Under the pieces are notes generated by a model. The model was given only the letters and a program-made list of their open reading frames with translations, ran no database searches and was not told where the DNA came from. Below are positions 46,736-58,651 of a stretch of DNA of 64,000 nucleotides, piece after piece. The position numbers and the translations under genes were made by a program. The DNA comes from Owenia fusiformis. Taxonomy: Eukaryota; Annelida; Polychaeta; Sabellida; Oweniidae. Each line of letters begins with the position of its first letter. The first letter of the stretch is position 1. The stretch spans positions 36,735,366 through 36,799,365 of the forward strand of contig CAIIXF020000001.1 of NCBI GenBank assembly GCA_903813345.2. Reading direction: 5' to 3'.

Positions 46736-49198
46736 ACTACACTCTGTTAAGCATGATAAAAGGCAAGAAGTTTAGTTAGAAATAAAAGAGTTATCTCATG
46801 AATGGGACCCTTACATGGCTCCTAAAAGGTAGAAGACACTAAATGGTGTAACACTATAAGCTGAATTTTGTCCACATAGAGCATGTGCACAATACTAAAG
46901 ACATGTAAAATTGAACTGTCAAAATAATAGAAATTACTCACCAGCTCGCCTCTACCGGAAGTTATGATAGGTTATGGTGTAACTACGGTAATTAATTTTA
47001 AAATATTGAAAAAATCAACAACATTCAATTTCTAGGGTGTACAACCATTTTCGAGCGAATTTGCCGATATAATAACAATATTTTTGAGTTCCCCTAGGCT
47101 ATATATAAACTTCATCAATACACAGTATATTCAACATAGGTTTTGCTTCTCGATTTTTAAATATCACTATGTAAAGACAGGGACTCATTTTAGGTAAAAT
47201 CATTGCTTCACCAATGAAAATTAAAGGGAACGTTAGCTCACAAAATAAATAAATCCGTTACAATGTTAAGTATATGATTTGAAAGATTGGCTGGATTATA
47301 TGTGTGATCGATTGATGCATAAACAAACATATTCATTTCAACTTGCAGACCTCCATTCTGGCTCATGTATAGGCCTAAGACGCCATATTGCCTTATGTAT
47401 TGTACTGCCCATGCGTGCATACTTAATGTGTGACATCACATCGACAGAGATCAGCGATCAAATTTGACTAAAAAATTAAAAGATCCACACTTAACAGCAC
47501 AAAAATGATATCAATGATCGCCTATTTCATATCAAATAAGTGTAGGATATAAGGTTTAACATTTTTCATGTTATTTAGTATTTACAGAAGCAGAGCTTGT
47601 AAAGAAACAAAGTTTTAAATTCCGATTTTGACTGTTGACAAAAATAAAGAAAAGAGAGAAAGAGGCGACTTGTTAGAAACAATGACATGAAATTGTGAAT
47701 AAAAAATATATTATTGTGGGTTTTATTTTTTGAGAGTTCATCAAATACACTCATGTGTATTAATTTTAATATGTATTGTAATACCTCTCAGTTCTACCAA
47801 GGATTATAAAAACTGATCGAAATGGCTTCGTTTTTAAAGTATAAAAAACACTACCCTACCCGGAAGTAGTATAACATGTATATTGAAACCATGTGTAAAC
47901 TGTAAATCACGTGAATTGGCTGATGCAATCAGGATGTGACTAGTACAAAGTAACTATGATGCAATCAGGATATGACTTGTGCAAAATAATTGGCTTCACC
48001 TAGAATTCGCGATCTTTGCTCTTTAGCATAACATGAAAACATGTTTTATGTTTAAGGTACAGCTGGAAAGTAACATTTTGGTAAAAAATTGCTATACCTG
48101 CACATGTTATTTTCTGGTACAAAATAAAGTATGAAGGCATGTATCAATTTCCTTGCTTTTTTCAGGAAAGTATCATTACATTGTCTTCTTTTAGAATATC
48201 TGGTAGGCGTTCAAAGGGAACTCCAGGGAATTCTGATATTTCACACTTCCTGTTTTTCCAAATTTTCTTTCAAAGTTTCCAGACAACACAGGAGCTACCA
48301 TTGACCTGTTTCCAGGTTTACTAAAAGTAGACAGTGTAATGATACTTTCCTGAAAAAAGCAAGGAAATACACACATGCCTTCATACTTAATTATGTACCA
48401 GAAAATAACATGTGCAGGTATAGCAATTTTTTCCAAAATGTTACTTTCCAGCTGAACCTTAAGTAGCTAGATTCAAATACAAACTAAATGAATATAACAT
48501 AAACCAACCATCATTTGTTCCAATCATGGCGAATTTTCAAGGAAATACGTGTAACTGAATGTAAATCAACAGCGGAGCTCTTCAATTATGAGGTGAGAAA
48601 AATGTAAAAATAAAAACAAAAATAAATCTCACAGAATAGAGCTATTTATACGATTCTAAGTACATTTTAAGTGCTCCATACATTAATGTAAGTATAAAAG
48701 CCATTAACCTCAACTGGGAAGCACTTTCCAACTATTTTTACGGCTTGAATTGTAAGAAAATGGCACTTATCTCAAAAAATGGAAATTTGAAAGAAGCTCA
48801 ATTTATTGTGAAGATGAAGTTTATATATATCTGTATATGGGGGTGCGAATATATAGTCATAGTATGGGCTAATTCGCTTAAAAATGGCGATATATACCTC
48901 AGAACTTGTATTTTGTGATTTTTTCAATATTTTAAAATTAATCACCGTAGTTACACCATAACGTATCATAACTTCCGGAAGAGGCGAGCTGGTGAGTATA
49001 TTTCAGTTCTTTTGACAGTTCAATTTTACATGTCTTTAGTATTGTGCACATGCTCTATGTGGACAAAATTCAGCTTATAGTGTCACACCATTTAGTGTCT
49101 TCTACCTTTTAGGAGCCATGTAAGGGTCCAATTCATGAGATAACTCTTTTATTTCTAACTAAACTTCTTGCCTTTTATCATGCTTAACAGAGTGTAGT
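46736..49198. mobile_element. 2.5-kb long-TIR element
   Basis: ACTACACTCTGTTAAGCATG at the left is inverted at the right (CATGCTTAACAGAGTGTAGT). Arms of about 282 bp (46736-47017, 48917-49198) are near-identical, and weaker similarity continues inward to about 47160 and 48780. No transposase is visible. No exact target duplication is seen, though TTGAGTT occurs close to both ends. It sits between the 30-bp and 65-bp tandem arrays and contains the MITE at 48056-48458. Confidence 0.8.
48056..48458. mobile_element. 403-bp TTAA-flanked MITE, nested
   Basis: Left end GGTACAGCTGGAAAGTAACA, right end TGTTACTTTCCAGCTGAACC, each bordered by TTAA (48052-48055, 48459-48462). The ~160-bp arms are strongly conserved, up to GAATATCTGGTAGGCG. 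The insertion is inside the long-TIR element, so it is younger than that. The right half is shared with 171-331. Confidence 0.9.
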
Positions 49199-49249
49199 TG
49201 AGTTGACATGGGACTGTATTAACTTGGCATTGAACTAGTTTTGTTTTTT

Positions 49250-50900
49250 ATAATATTTGATTTGATAATAGATTTAGGTTTTAGGTCAAATTAACATTTG
49301 ATTTGATGATGGACTTGGACAGAGTTGTGTTGCAGTTATATAGTTTCAGATCAAATTAACATTTGATTTGATGATGGACTTGGGGCTGAGTTGTGTTGCA
49401 GTTATATAGTATTAGGTCAAAGTAACATTTGATTTGATATTGGACTTGGACTGAGTTGTGTTGCAGTTATATAATTTTAGGTCAAATTAACATTTGATTT
49501 GATATTGGACTTGGACTGAGTTGTGTTGCAGTTATATAATTTTAGGTCAAATTAACATTTGATTTGATATTGGACTTGGACTGAGTTATGTTGCAGTTAT
49601 ATAGTTTTAGGTCAAATAAACATTTGATTTGATATCGGACTTTGGACTGAGTTGTGTTGCAGTTATATAGTTTTAGGTTAAATAAACATTTGATTTGATA
49701 TCGGACTTGGACTGAGTTGTGTTGCAGTTATATAGTTTTAGGTCAAATTAACATTTGATTTGATATTGGACTTGGACTGAGTTGTGTTGCAGTTATATAG
49801 TTTTAGGTCAAATTAACATTTGATTTGATATCGGACTTGGACTGAGTTGTGTTGCAGTTATATAGTTTTAGGTCAAATTAACATTTGATTTGATATCGGA
49901 CTAGGACTGAGTTGTGTTGCAGTTATATAGTTTTAGGTTAAATAAACATTTGATTTGATATCGGACTTGGACTGAGTTATGTTGCAGTTATATAGTTTTA
50001 GGTCAAATTAACATTTGATTTGATATCGGGCTTGGACTGAGTTGTGTTGCAGTTATATAGTTTTAGGTCAAATTAACATTTAATTTGATATCGGACTTGG
50101 ACTGAGTTGTGTTGCAGTTATATAGTTTTAGGTCAAATTAACATTTGATTTGATATCGGACTTGGACTGAGTTGTGTTGCAGTTATATAGTTTTAGGTTA
50201 AAGCGGCTCTAAGGTCTGTGGAGAGAAAAATGGAGAAATTTTACCTTTTCTGAGCTATCGGGGTGAAGTTTGGTCCAACATCTTCTTCCTTATTCCTATT
50301 TTATAAAAATGTATGCATATGGCAATATTCATCAACCAGTAGAACTGGCAAATCGTTTAGAATCTACAATTCCATACAAGGAGTCCCACTCATAGATTTT
50401 TCAAATTCTTTCCAAGTCGACATCGAAACACCTAGCCGGTGAAATTGAAACTAATTTTTCTGGCTGCTTGAATCGATAAAATCTCTGATAGTGTGAGTCT
50501 TTTTGTGAAATCTTTCTGATAGAAAACACTTAATTAATATTAGAAAGTATAAAATGTTGAATCCGAAGCGTAATCTGAATTAAAAGTGAAAAAACATTGC
50601 GCGGACGTCAGAGAACAAACTTCCGGTTTAATAAAAAATGGCGGACGTCGAAGGAGAAATTATGACGAAGAATTAGAGGATTTTCCTTTGCCATTATCGA
50701 TCGTTATAAGGTATGTGCACAAATTCTAGTTGCATACATGGAAAATAGATACATTTTTAAAGGCAACAACATATTCAAAGCTTTCATTTTACGATAGGCC
50801 CAGGATCATTGGATACGACTCGGCAATCGATATTCCCACTTAAAATAAACATTTGATTTGATGATGGACTTGGGGCTGAGTTGTCTTGGAGGTGAACTAG
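49250..50900 (+). repeat. 65-bp satellite, about 14-15 copies, interrupted
   Basis: The unit runs TTTTAGGTCAAATTAACATT, TGATTTGATATCGGACTTGG, ACTGAGTTGTGTTGCAGTTA, TATAG. GTTGCAGTTATAT recurs every 65-66 bp from about 49331 to 50183. Variants (TATTGGAC or TATCGGAC; AAATTAACA or AAATAAACA) alternate, suggesting higher-order duplication. The last copy is cut by the insertion at 50202-50839 and resumes as AATAAACATTTGATTTG at 50844. Confidence 0.95.
50202..50839. mobile_element. 638-bp TTAA-flanked insertion with CpG-rich part
   Basis: TTAA stands at 50198-50201 and 50840-50843 and removing the insert restores the satellite (GGTTAAATAAACATT). The ends AGCGGCTC and TTCCCAC are not inverted repeats. 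Around 50597-50690 the sequence is CpG-rich and promoter-like, with GCGGACGTC, CTTCCGG and AAAATGGCGGACGTC. An ATG at 50638 opens a 13-codon frame only. Confidence 0.6.
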
Positions 50901-52860
50901 TTTGAACTATCTTATCTGAAAATATTTACAAATAAGAACAGCTGACAAGAGAATATACTGTTCTTTTGGTCTATTAGACCTTGTGAAATGATTTTGAATG
51001 GATTTAAAACTTTATTTTTTGAATTACGGAATGTTATAAAAACTGTTTTGCAGCCCATAATATCAATTATTTGATCTTATGATTTTGGATGAAATAATAC
51101 AGACTTCTAATTTTATGAAATGGTTGTACTGTATAAATGTCTTTGTAATAGATACAGAAGAACTCCATGTTTTACCATATGTAGTTATATCTCCAATTTT
51201 TTACATCCTGCATATATACAATATAAATGTTTATGATGTACAGTGTATGTAGTCTCAGAGTCCTAATTATCATAATGTCACACCTCCAATGGTTATACTT
51301 GCAAAAGAACTCAATGTAAAATTTGTGTAGCATAGTCATGCATTATCCTTTGGGAGATGTGCTGGTTTGATAATTGTGCCTCTGTTCCGCTTAGTTTAAG
51401 ATTCTATCATTCTTTATCTTCTTGTCTTGTCTATTGTGAAAGCACTTTTATTGTAATATTATGATATTGTATATGATGCAGTACAGATATATAGACTACA
51501 CAGAAGGCAAGATATTGTTGGAATTATGATTATTAGTGAAACAACATCAGAGAGATTCCACAAGCTTACATATAGCTCACATCTAACTTCTAAGTTGCTC
51601 ATAAAGACCATCGAAATATAATTGGTTTTCACGCACATAATTTATAGCTGAAAACATGAGCATGAATTTTAATTTTGATAAATGGCAAGGAGCAAGGACC
51701 AATGGTATAAATTACCAGCATTTTATCTATAGATTGTATATTTCTTTTGTCTGAAAATTTCTGACCTGACAGACGGATGGACTGACCCGTGGGGGATTCC
51801 ATTGGCTTACTGGGATCCATTAATGATCCTCATCTCTCAATTATATTACGATAATCTTTATATGGAGCTTCATATAAGTTTTAAGTGAGTGTTAATTTGG
51901 CTTGTGAAGTCTTTATTTGTTTACAGTGATGTCTAATAAAAAGCCCTTTGATCTTTGTAGATGAAAAACCAGGTGCATATGATATTATAAAAAGTAAGAC
52001 TCACATATAATAGCAAAAATTAGAGCAAAACTATTTTGGCTACGTATATCGCCATGCTTCTGTTAAAACATTTTCCTTTAGCCTCTTTATCACAATCTTA
52101 ATCAGTTCAATCATTTAAAATGATTTTCCTGTCAATTTCTGTGGAGTCTTTATATCCAGTCATGATTTTCTATTAGTGAAAGTGTTTTAACAGATAGACT
52201 CGTGCATGACACCTTTTGTTGTTATTATTTACATGTATGTTGTTTATATATTGGTTTTGAATATTTATGTCACATATACAACATGCAGTATATACTGTAT
52301 ACAATAAGTATATATTGTATACATTACAATGTATAAACAATATGTACACACCTGAAGTACAATTTCATTTTTATTAAATAAGTTATTTCACTTAATATCA
52401 CAAATTAAAATTGTAGTCTCAAAAATGCTTAGCTCACACCATTCTGCTTTCTAGGTCTAGAGTAGGATTTTTACTAATAATCTATTTTACATATGAAAAT
52501 GAATAAGCACATTTTACACTAAATGTTGTAGTAATTTGACTTAGAGAGTTACACGATTTATGAAAAGGTACAGTGATAAGCATCTTCTAATCCCCTCATT
52601 TATATTTTCTCATAATTTTTTACATCACCAACAAGAACTTGTGGCACATTACTAAGCCACCGTTTTGGTTTCTGTGCCATATGGTAAAATTGCTGTCATG
52701 CAACTAGTTGGTGACATTTTATCATTTTAATGGCTTGTTTAAAAAGTAGTTAACTGTGATAGGCAGGTTCTTATATTTAACAACCAACAAGAAATATTGG
52801 CCTAGTTTCTTTAACATTGATCCTTCAATTATATAGAAATGGTGTAAATTCTAATTATAG

Positions 52861-52968
52861 GCTTGAAGGTCATTGGTGGAAAGCCCACAGAGAATGGACA
52901 ACTAGGGGCCTTCATTACAAAGGTTAAAAAGGGAAGCATTGCTGATTCAGTTGGACATCTTAGACCAG
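52861..52968 (+). CDS. RIM: RIM exon 9: PDZ core
   Basis: 108 nt, acceptor CTAATTATAG, donor CCAG|GTATGT, phase 1 to 1. It encodes LKVIGGKPTENGQLGAFITK and VKKGSIADSVGHLRP, matching RIM LKVVGGKMTESGRLCAFITK. It completes the LGLKV binding loop. Confidence 0.98.
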
Positions 52969-53342
52969 GTATGTAAAAAAGGTATATTTGATAATCTCTG
53001 ACAAACAGCTCGATGATACATAAACAAAGTTATTGTTGGTCTATGTGGCCCTAAATATGCAACCAAATAATTCTATTAACTTTCTTAATAGACTAGATGG
53101 GAGTAGAAATAATCTTGATTTACATCATTAAATATTCAAAATTTAGTCAAAGTGATATCATATTTGAAGTCTGCATGTAAAGTTACATCTAGAAATGTGG
53201 TTCAAAAAATTATTTGTCAGCTTTGAAAATTGAATTTTCTTGAAAGTGTCCGTGTCTTTAAGGATATGCTTTAGTGCAAAAATCTATGAGCTTTCGAGAG
53301 AATGTGCCCAGATTATTAAGTCAACTTGCTACTGTTTTACAG

Positions 53343-53466
53343 GTGATGAGGTTCTTGAATGGAACGGAAGATCACTACAGGGTGCATCATTTGAGGAGGT
53401 CTACGACATTATTCTTGAATCCAAACAGGAGCCACAGGTGGAACTGATTGTACAACGAGATATTGG
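53343..53466 (+). CDS. RIM: RIM exon 10: PDZ C-terminal part
   Basis: 124 nt, acceptor CTGTTTTACAG, donor ATTGG|GTATGT, phase 1 to 2. DEVLEWNGRSLQGASFEEVY and DIILESKQEPQVELIVQRDI, against vertebrate DEVLEWNGRLLQGATFEEVY. Upstream reading into the intron has no support. Confidence 0.98.
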
Positions 53467-53714
53467 GTATGTTATGGGGCAAGTGTTTCACGGTATTCTA
53501 AATGTATGCAGTGGGATATAGGATATGTTATGGGGCATTTCAATTGTTTCACACTACTTTGTATATGTATTCTAACTGGGTGTTATGTTATTAGTGGGTG
53601 CAATGGGATATAGGGTACGTTATATGTATTCTAAATCAGTGGGTCGACTAAAACATTGTTTTGTTAACTAATACCTGTTTGTTCGATTATTTATGTGAGT
53701 TCCTATGTTTTCAG

Positions 53715-53761
53715 GAAAGATTTGCAGCCTGGTATGACTGATCACCCAGATAACAACAGAG
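53715..53761 (+). CDS. RIM: RIM exon 11: short PDZ-C2A linker
   Basis: 47 nt, acceptor TATGTTTTCAG, donor AGAG|GTGGGT, phase 2 to 1, encoding KDLQPGMTDHPDNNR. The phases join exons 10 and 12 exactly, and skipping it would break the frame, so it is probably constitutive. Confidence 0.85.
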
Positions 53762-55628
53762 GTGGGTGAAACCTTAATATGGGGAGAATTTAAGATATAT
53801 TCATAAGTGGGTTCAAATATGGATTTTATTTACTAAAAAAGTATGTTTTGTGATTTTTAGAATAAAAGTATCGTTAATCCCATCATGGAATAAGAATATA
53901 TATAATAGTATAAATTCCATGAAAAAGGAATTGTGGAATTTTAAAAGCTGCTCAGTGTGTATGGAGAAATATTTATATCATGATTTACGCAGTTAAATTT
54001 TGTGTTCAATAAGACTTAACTCCAAGGGGGAGATTTTGCATATCTTCCCACATATTACATTTTCAAATAATTGTAAGGTACAAATATCACTTTCCAGTTT
54101 TATTTTGGATGTTGCTTAAAATGAATATTCTCTTGGGAAAATGTCAGACAAAACTCATGGTGTACCTTATTTTTCATCAATGAGGATGATTTCAAGAAAT
54201 AATTTGCCAGAAAATGTCCACTTGCATTTCAATCTTATCACATCATTGTTAACATCTGTTATAAATATTGTACATGTTGTAGCTGAATGAATTTATTATA
54301 TGTTGTACACTAAATGTTACTTAGGTTGGGGTTAGGTGACCACCCATGGAGTAAGTAATGGTGTATGATAAGTAACAATGAATGAATCCCCCAATGCATT
54401 GCTAACTTAGTCAGCATACTTATTCACAGCTATATTAACGCATAGTTAATACTGAGACAAGTTTAACTTTAATAATTAATTTAATTGCTTCATTATTAAT
54501 ACAATATTCCTAATATACGTTTGGGTTCATGTTTTTAGAAAACAGTTCTTTCAAATCAGAAACAAATTGCAGTGCCTGTTGTACCTGGAAAATCCAAAAT
54601 TCAAATGTGCATGCATGAACTACTACAGTGCGTCATTATTGGATGAAAAAGCATGTTACTAACTTTCCAAGTTTCTGAATATTTCCAATTTTCAGATGTT
54701 ATAGATAACTTTTCTGATAAAAGTAGTCCCATTACCTTTGAAATAAAATGGCATTAAATGTACTTTGAAAATGAGTAGCATAACTTTCAACATTATACAG
54801 CATACTTACAATTACAATTTTGACAAAAAAGTCAAATATAACTTTTTTTAACAAAATGGGCCATTCTTTTTTAATTACTTATAAATGAAATGAAATGCCA
54901 CTGGAAAGTTTACTTCACATACCTACATTTTATTGTAGTTTCATTAACTCCTGTTTTGAGTATCGGTATTTAATAACATCATTCTTTGATAACCCCTAGT
55001 CAGTCTGGAGCAGGCCTATGAGAAATAGCCTAATTTGAAGAAAACAGTACGCCTAATTGGGCATGACTCCTTGGGACTTTGCTCTGGACTTTAGTTAAGT
55101 TAGTTTCTGGTGTTTTAGTTAACTCTTGTGTGATGTTTTGTGGCTATCTAACCACTGGTCTGCTGACCACCCATTATTTTTCTTAGTACCCATTTATTTT
55201 TCTTTCTAATAAGTAATTTGGTACCATGTTTCTACGTAAATCCATATTCTTGTTTGTGTGTGTGTTTGTTTATTAATCAATGGTGAGAGGTATTACTTTA
55301 TCTGGGATTTATTTAGTGTCATTAAGTTTCAGTTAACACCTGATTCTCCATTTTTCTTAATTTAAAACTCGTTTTACTTCATCAGAACCTTGTTTTCTAT
55401 GATTTCCAATTTTATTAAAGTTTGTTTATCTCAAAATATATTCTTATAGATTTTAGTGTTGTCAGATGATTTGTGATGTGTTTTAGATATTGATGCATGA
55501 TGATGAAACTGCCTATTGTATAATGGAATTTCATCATTCATCTCAAAGCAGACCTCTTTCAAGCATTGCAATCAAAGAATTGAGCATTTTGCCAACTAAT
55601 CTCCAACGTTAATTATAATTTTTTCTAG
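53762..55628 (+). other. RIM intron 11
   Basis: 1.9-kb AT-rich intron before the C2A exons; no recognisable element or exon. Confidence 0.75.
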
Positions 55629-55890
55629 AGCTTGACATAAATCGTAAGCATCCTAGATCAGGGAGATCAGATCGGCCAAGCGTAACCGTGACATCACCAG
55701 GATCTCCAGGTCCAGGAAAGACAAGAGCTCACTCTCCGAATGTGGCGGGCAAACTGCAGGTGAAGTTATGCTATGATGGACCAAACTACCAGCTTATCGT
55801 CACAATATTACGTGCAGAAGATCTTCCACACCTACACCCGCATCAACCTAGCAATCTGTTCTGTAAACTATATCTGCTACCAGACAGAAG
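55629..55890 (+). CDS. RIM: RIM exon 12: linker and first half of C2A
   Basis: 262 nt, acceptor TTTTCTAG, donor AGAAG|GTAAAG, phase 1 to 2. It encodes a basic linker (INRKHPRSGRSDRPSVTVTS), then GKLQVKLCYDGPNYQLIVTI and LRAEDLPHLHPHQPS, CKLYLLPDR. The C2 strand pattern is clear. Loop 1 has His and Asn where Ca2+-binding C2 domains have Asp. Confidence 0.97.
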
Positions 55891-56461
55891 GTAAAGTCAT
55901 TTGACAACATACAAAAATTGTGAATCTGTCACTCTGTTTCCTTTTACTCTATCACTTCTTAGCAGTATTGGATACATGCAGTATACCATTGCAGCTATAC
56001 AATGGGCAGGATTTTATTGCTTAGCTGTCAGTGCTGCCATCTTTAAGACAAACTGAATGTAATATTCCATTGTAAATCATTTATGAGTTTGTGAATTCTG
56101 GTGAATCATAGAGTGTCTGCTAATATTGCATGACTGCTGAGTATATTTGACACAGTACAAGAGGGAGAGGAAAATGGAATGAACTCTTGATGTTTTCAGA
56201 GATTCATGAAGAATTTGTGAAGTGGTGGTTTTCATAACATCAGAGGCAGTGTCTTAAGATGTTGTTAGATAACTTTAAAAATATATAGAAACTTGAATTC
56301 ATATTCAAAAAACTGGGAACATCCAATTTATTTCAATTTTCTTTCCCTCATGTGGTACCATAGCTCACAAGTTCAGCAGCCACACATAATTAAAGCAGCC
56401 CCTGTGTATATTATTATTTTCTCGAAATGTTAATTCACCAAAAATGTGATTTCGTTTACAG
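55891..56461 (+). other. RIM intron 12
   Basis: 571-bp AT-rich intron splitting the C2A coding region; nothing else recognised. Confidence 0.85.
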
Positions 56462-56627
56462 CGAGAAGAGTCGCAGGAAAACGAAGGGCATATCTGAGAC
56501 CACTAACCCCAGGTGGCACCAGTCCTTCATCTACTCACCCATCAATAATAACGAGCTGTTACAACGCATCCTTGAAATAACCGTCTGGAATTATGATCGC
56601 AACTTGGGCGGGGAATACCTGGGAGAG
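56462..56627 (+). CDS. RIM: RIM exon 13: C2A middle part
   Basis: 166 nt, acceptor TCGTTTACAG, donor GAGAG|GTAAGT, phase 2 to 0. It encodes SEKSRRKTKGISETTNPRWH, QSFIYSPINNNELLQRILEI and TVWNYDRNLGGEYLGE, matching DKSKRRTKTVKK.LEPKWNQTFVYS in RIM. Loop 3 reads NYDRNLGGE instead of DxDxxxxxD. The domain should continue (LDDEPHWY motif), but no such exon occurs before 64000. Confidence 0.97.
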
Positions 56628-58651
56628 GTAAGTGGTGACTTTGATTTGCAGGGGCATAGTCAACAAATTTCAAGGGGGGTGCGACTTTATGGGTTTGCAT
56701 CACTGCCTTTGCGTGAATTTGCTATAATTTAGTGTTATTATCAAAGTATGGTCAAATTCTGATGTCTCCAATGTCTGTCTTTTATTATCTGCAAATCAAG
56801 TTTAGAGTAGATGGTAAATATGCGATCACATCCATCGCACCCCCTGGTTATGCCAATGATTTGTATGTTATATGTATGTCACACTCTTGGAGTCATTCAG
56901 AGTTTACATAGTTCTTGTACAATGATCATGTAAATGTTGAACATTTATGATTATCAAACAACATAAGAACCAATCAGTATCCATTTTCAGTGGTGTCAAC
57001 TTATTTAAGCTGCATTTAAGGTGCATTTTCACATAGGAATGGCTTTATGGGTGTGTGTATGCAACAAGTGTTGTTGAGATATTTAGTTGTACTCGTAGAA
57101 CTATTGTTATACAGGTATTATATGTCTCCTGTAATAGTAATACATACCAGCATAATCACTAATTTCTAACCCTTAAAATGGATCTTAATCTCTTGGCCGA
57201 GTTTCAAAATAGTTTTAAGTTCTGTAATATATGAGTTATTAAAAACATTCTGAAGTTATTGGTTGAACCTACTAAGACACCCTCCAGTGTCTAGTCTGCA
57301 ACAGCAATGTCTAGGCTTTAATAAGGAGAAAGGTGAAATCTAAGCTTATTGTAGAAGAAACTTAATTGGAATCACTCTGTGATTATGTGATCACTGCATG
57401 TGATAAAGGTGAAATTATACACACCTTTACTCATCAAGTCATGCTTGGAAATTCATTCTACTATCACGATTTCAAGATTAATTTTCAGCCTTGTATGATA
57501 CATGTCTGTTCAATCTAGTTTACAGGAAGTCATATGTAATATATAGGCCAATGCATTAAACTAACAAGCTCATGATATATTAGCATTCATTACCTTTAAT
57601 GTCAGAATCATTATGTTAGAGGGGTTATCCTTATTCAATAAGATGTAATGGCTATTTGCAAAGGAAGCTTTGGAATTTTATTGAAATATTCTGAACCTGA
57701 ACAGAGTGTTGCACCCTCTTTTGCATTTGGGTTCATGATATTCATCTGGTCTTGAGTAGTTGGAATCTCAGAGTTGATTCTCCCATAATTTTCATGGGAC
57801 AATCACTTAGGCAGTACAAGACTTGTAGGCTATATTAAAGGGATTGTATTACATACCTAAAGAAGCATTTGTATGGAAGGCAATGGGAAAGTAAACGGGC
57901 TATATCCACCAATATTGCCCTTTTTCTTTTATAACCCTGATGCTATCATGGCGTCATGTTTCATTTCCATCAGATTCTACCCACACACAGATATGTGTGA
58001 CGTCCTTGATCCAAAGTACCCAGTGGAATAAAAGGGATGTAATACATCAGTTATGTCCATGTGACGTGAAATATGCCTTCTTTTTTGCCCAACTGTAGAG
58101 CCTCCAAAGGTTGGCCTTTATTAGCCAAACATCTTTCAAGTAATAGTGATTATAGTGTAACCTCTAAATATAATATCTGTACTTGTTATTATCATTAATA
58201 TCAATTAAATATTTTTAAATCATAATCATATGTAACTTTCTCAAACAATAGACTTGGTCATAGATCTCCTTATCTCGCGATTCCAGGAAAACCACTTTAA
58301 TGGAATTGCTTCAAATTTTTACATGTTACATGGTAAGAAGTTCTAGAGCTGATTAATTTTTCAGCTGCCATCTTGCTTTCTGGGTCAACAAGCCCACATT
58401 GCTATATTTTAGGTACAATATTGTTCCCCTTGTGCCCTGTTTCATAATTCATATTTTCAGAAAAGAAGATTTTTGTGAATGTAGATTGTAAGTTACATAT
58501 CATTATGTATACAGTTACAGTATTTAAGAGTTATACTCGAATGATATTACAGCCATTAGCTCTTTAAATGTTACTGTAATATAGAGTGTCCCAAACACAG
58601 AGTCAATTTTAGATGCTCCACTTATCATTTACATGAAATAATCACAAAGAG

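Larger units (their letters stand above)
38514..52860 (+). other. RIM intron 8 (14.3 kb), packed with repeats
   Basis: This intron splits the PDZ coding region. In order it holds a MITE (39018-39182), the 5.7-kb foldback (39585-45272), the 30-bp minisatellite (46247-46630), the 2.5-kb long-TIR element (46736-49198) and the interrupted 65-bp satellite (49250-50900), then AT-rich sequence with a dispersed GGTGACATTTT repeat (near 52712). No coding exon was found. Confidence 0.9.

Noticed and set aside
46247-50200. Regular repeats resembling a CRISPR array
   Set aside because: The 30-bp and 65-bp units are contiguous with no unique spacers, and the DNA is eukaryotic intron.
53240-53521. Longer open frame around RIM exon 10
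   Set aside because: Only 53343-53466 matches the PDZ and has fitting splice sites; the parts outside are intron read-through.
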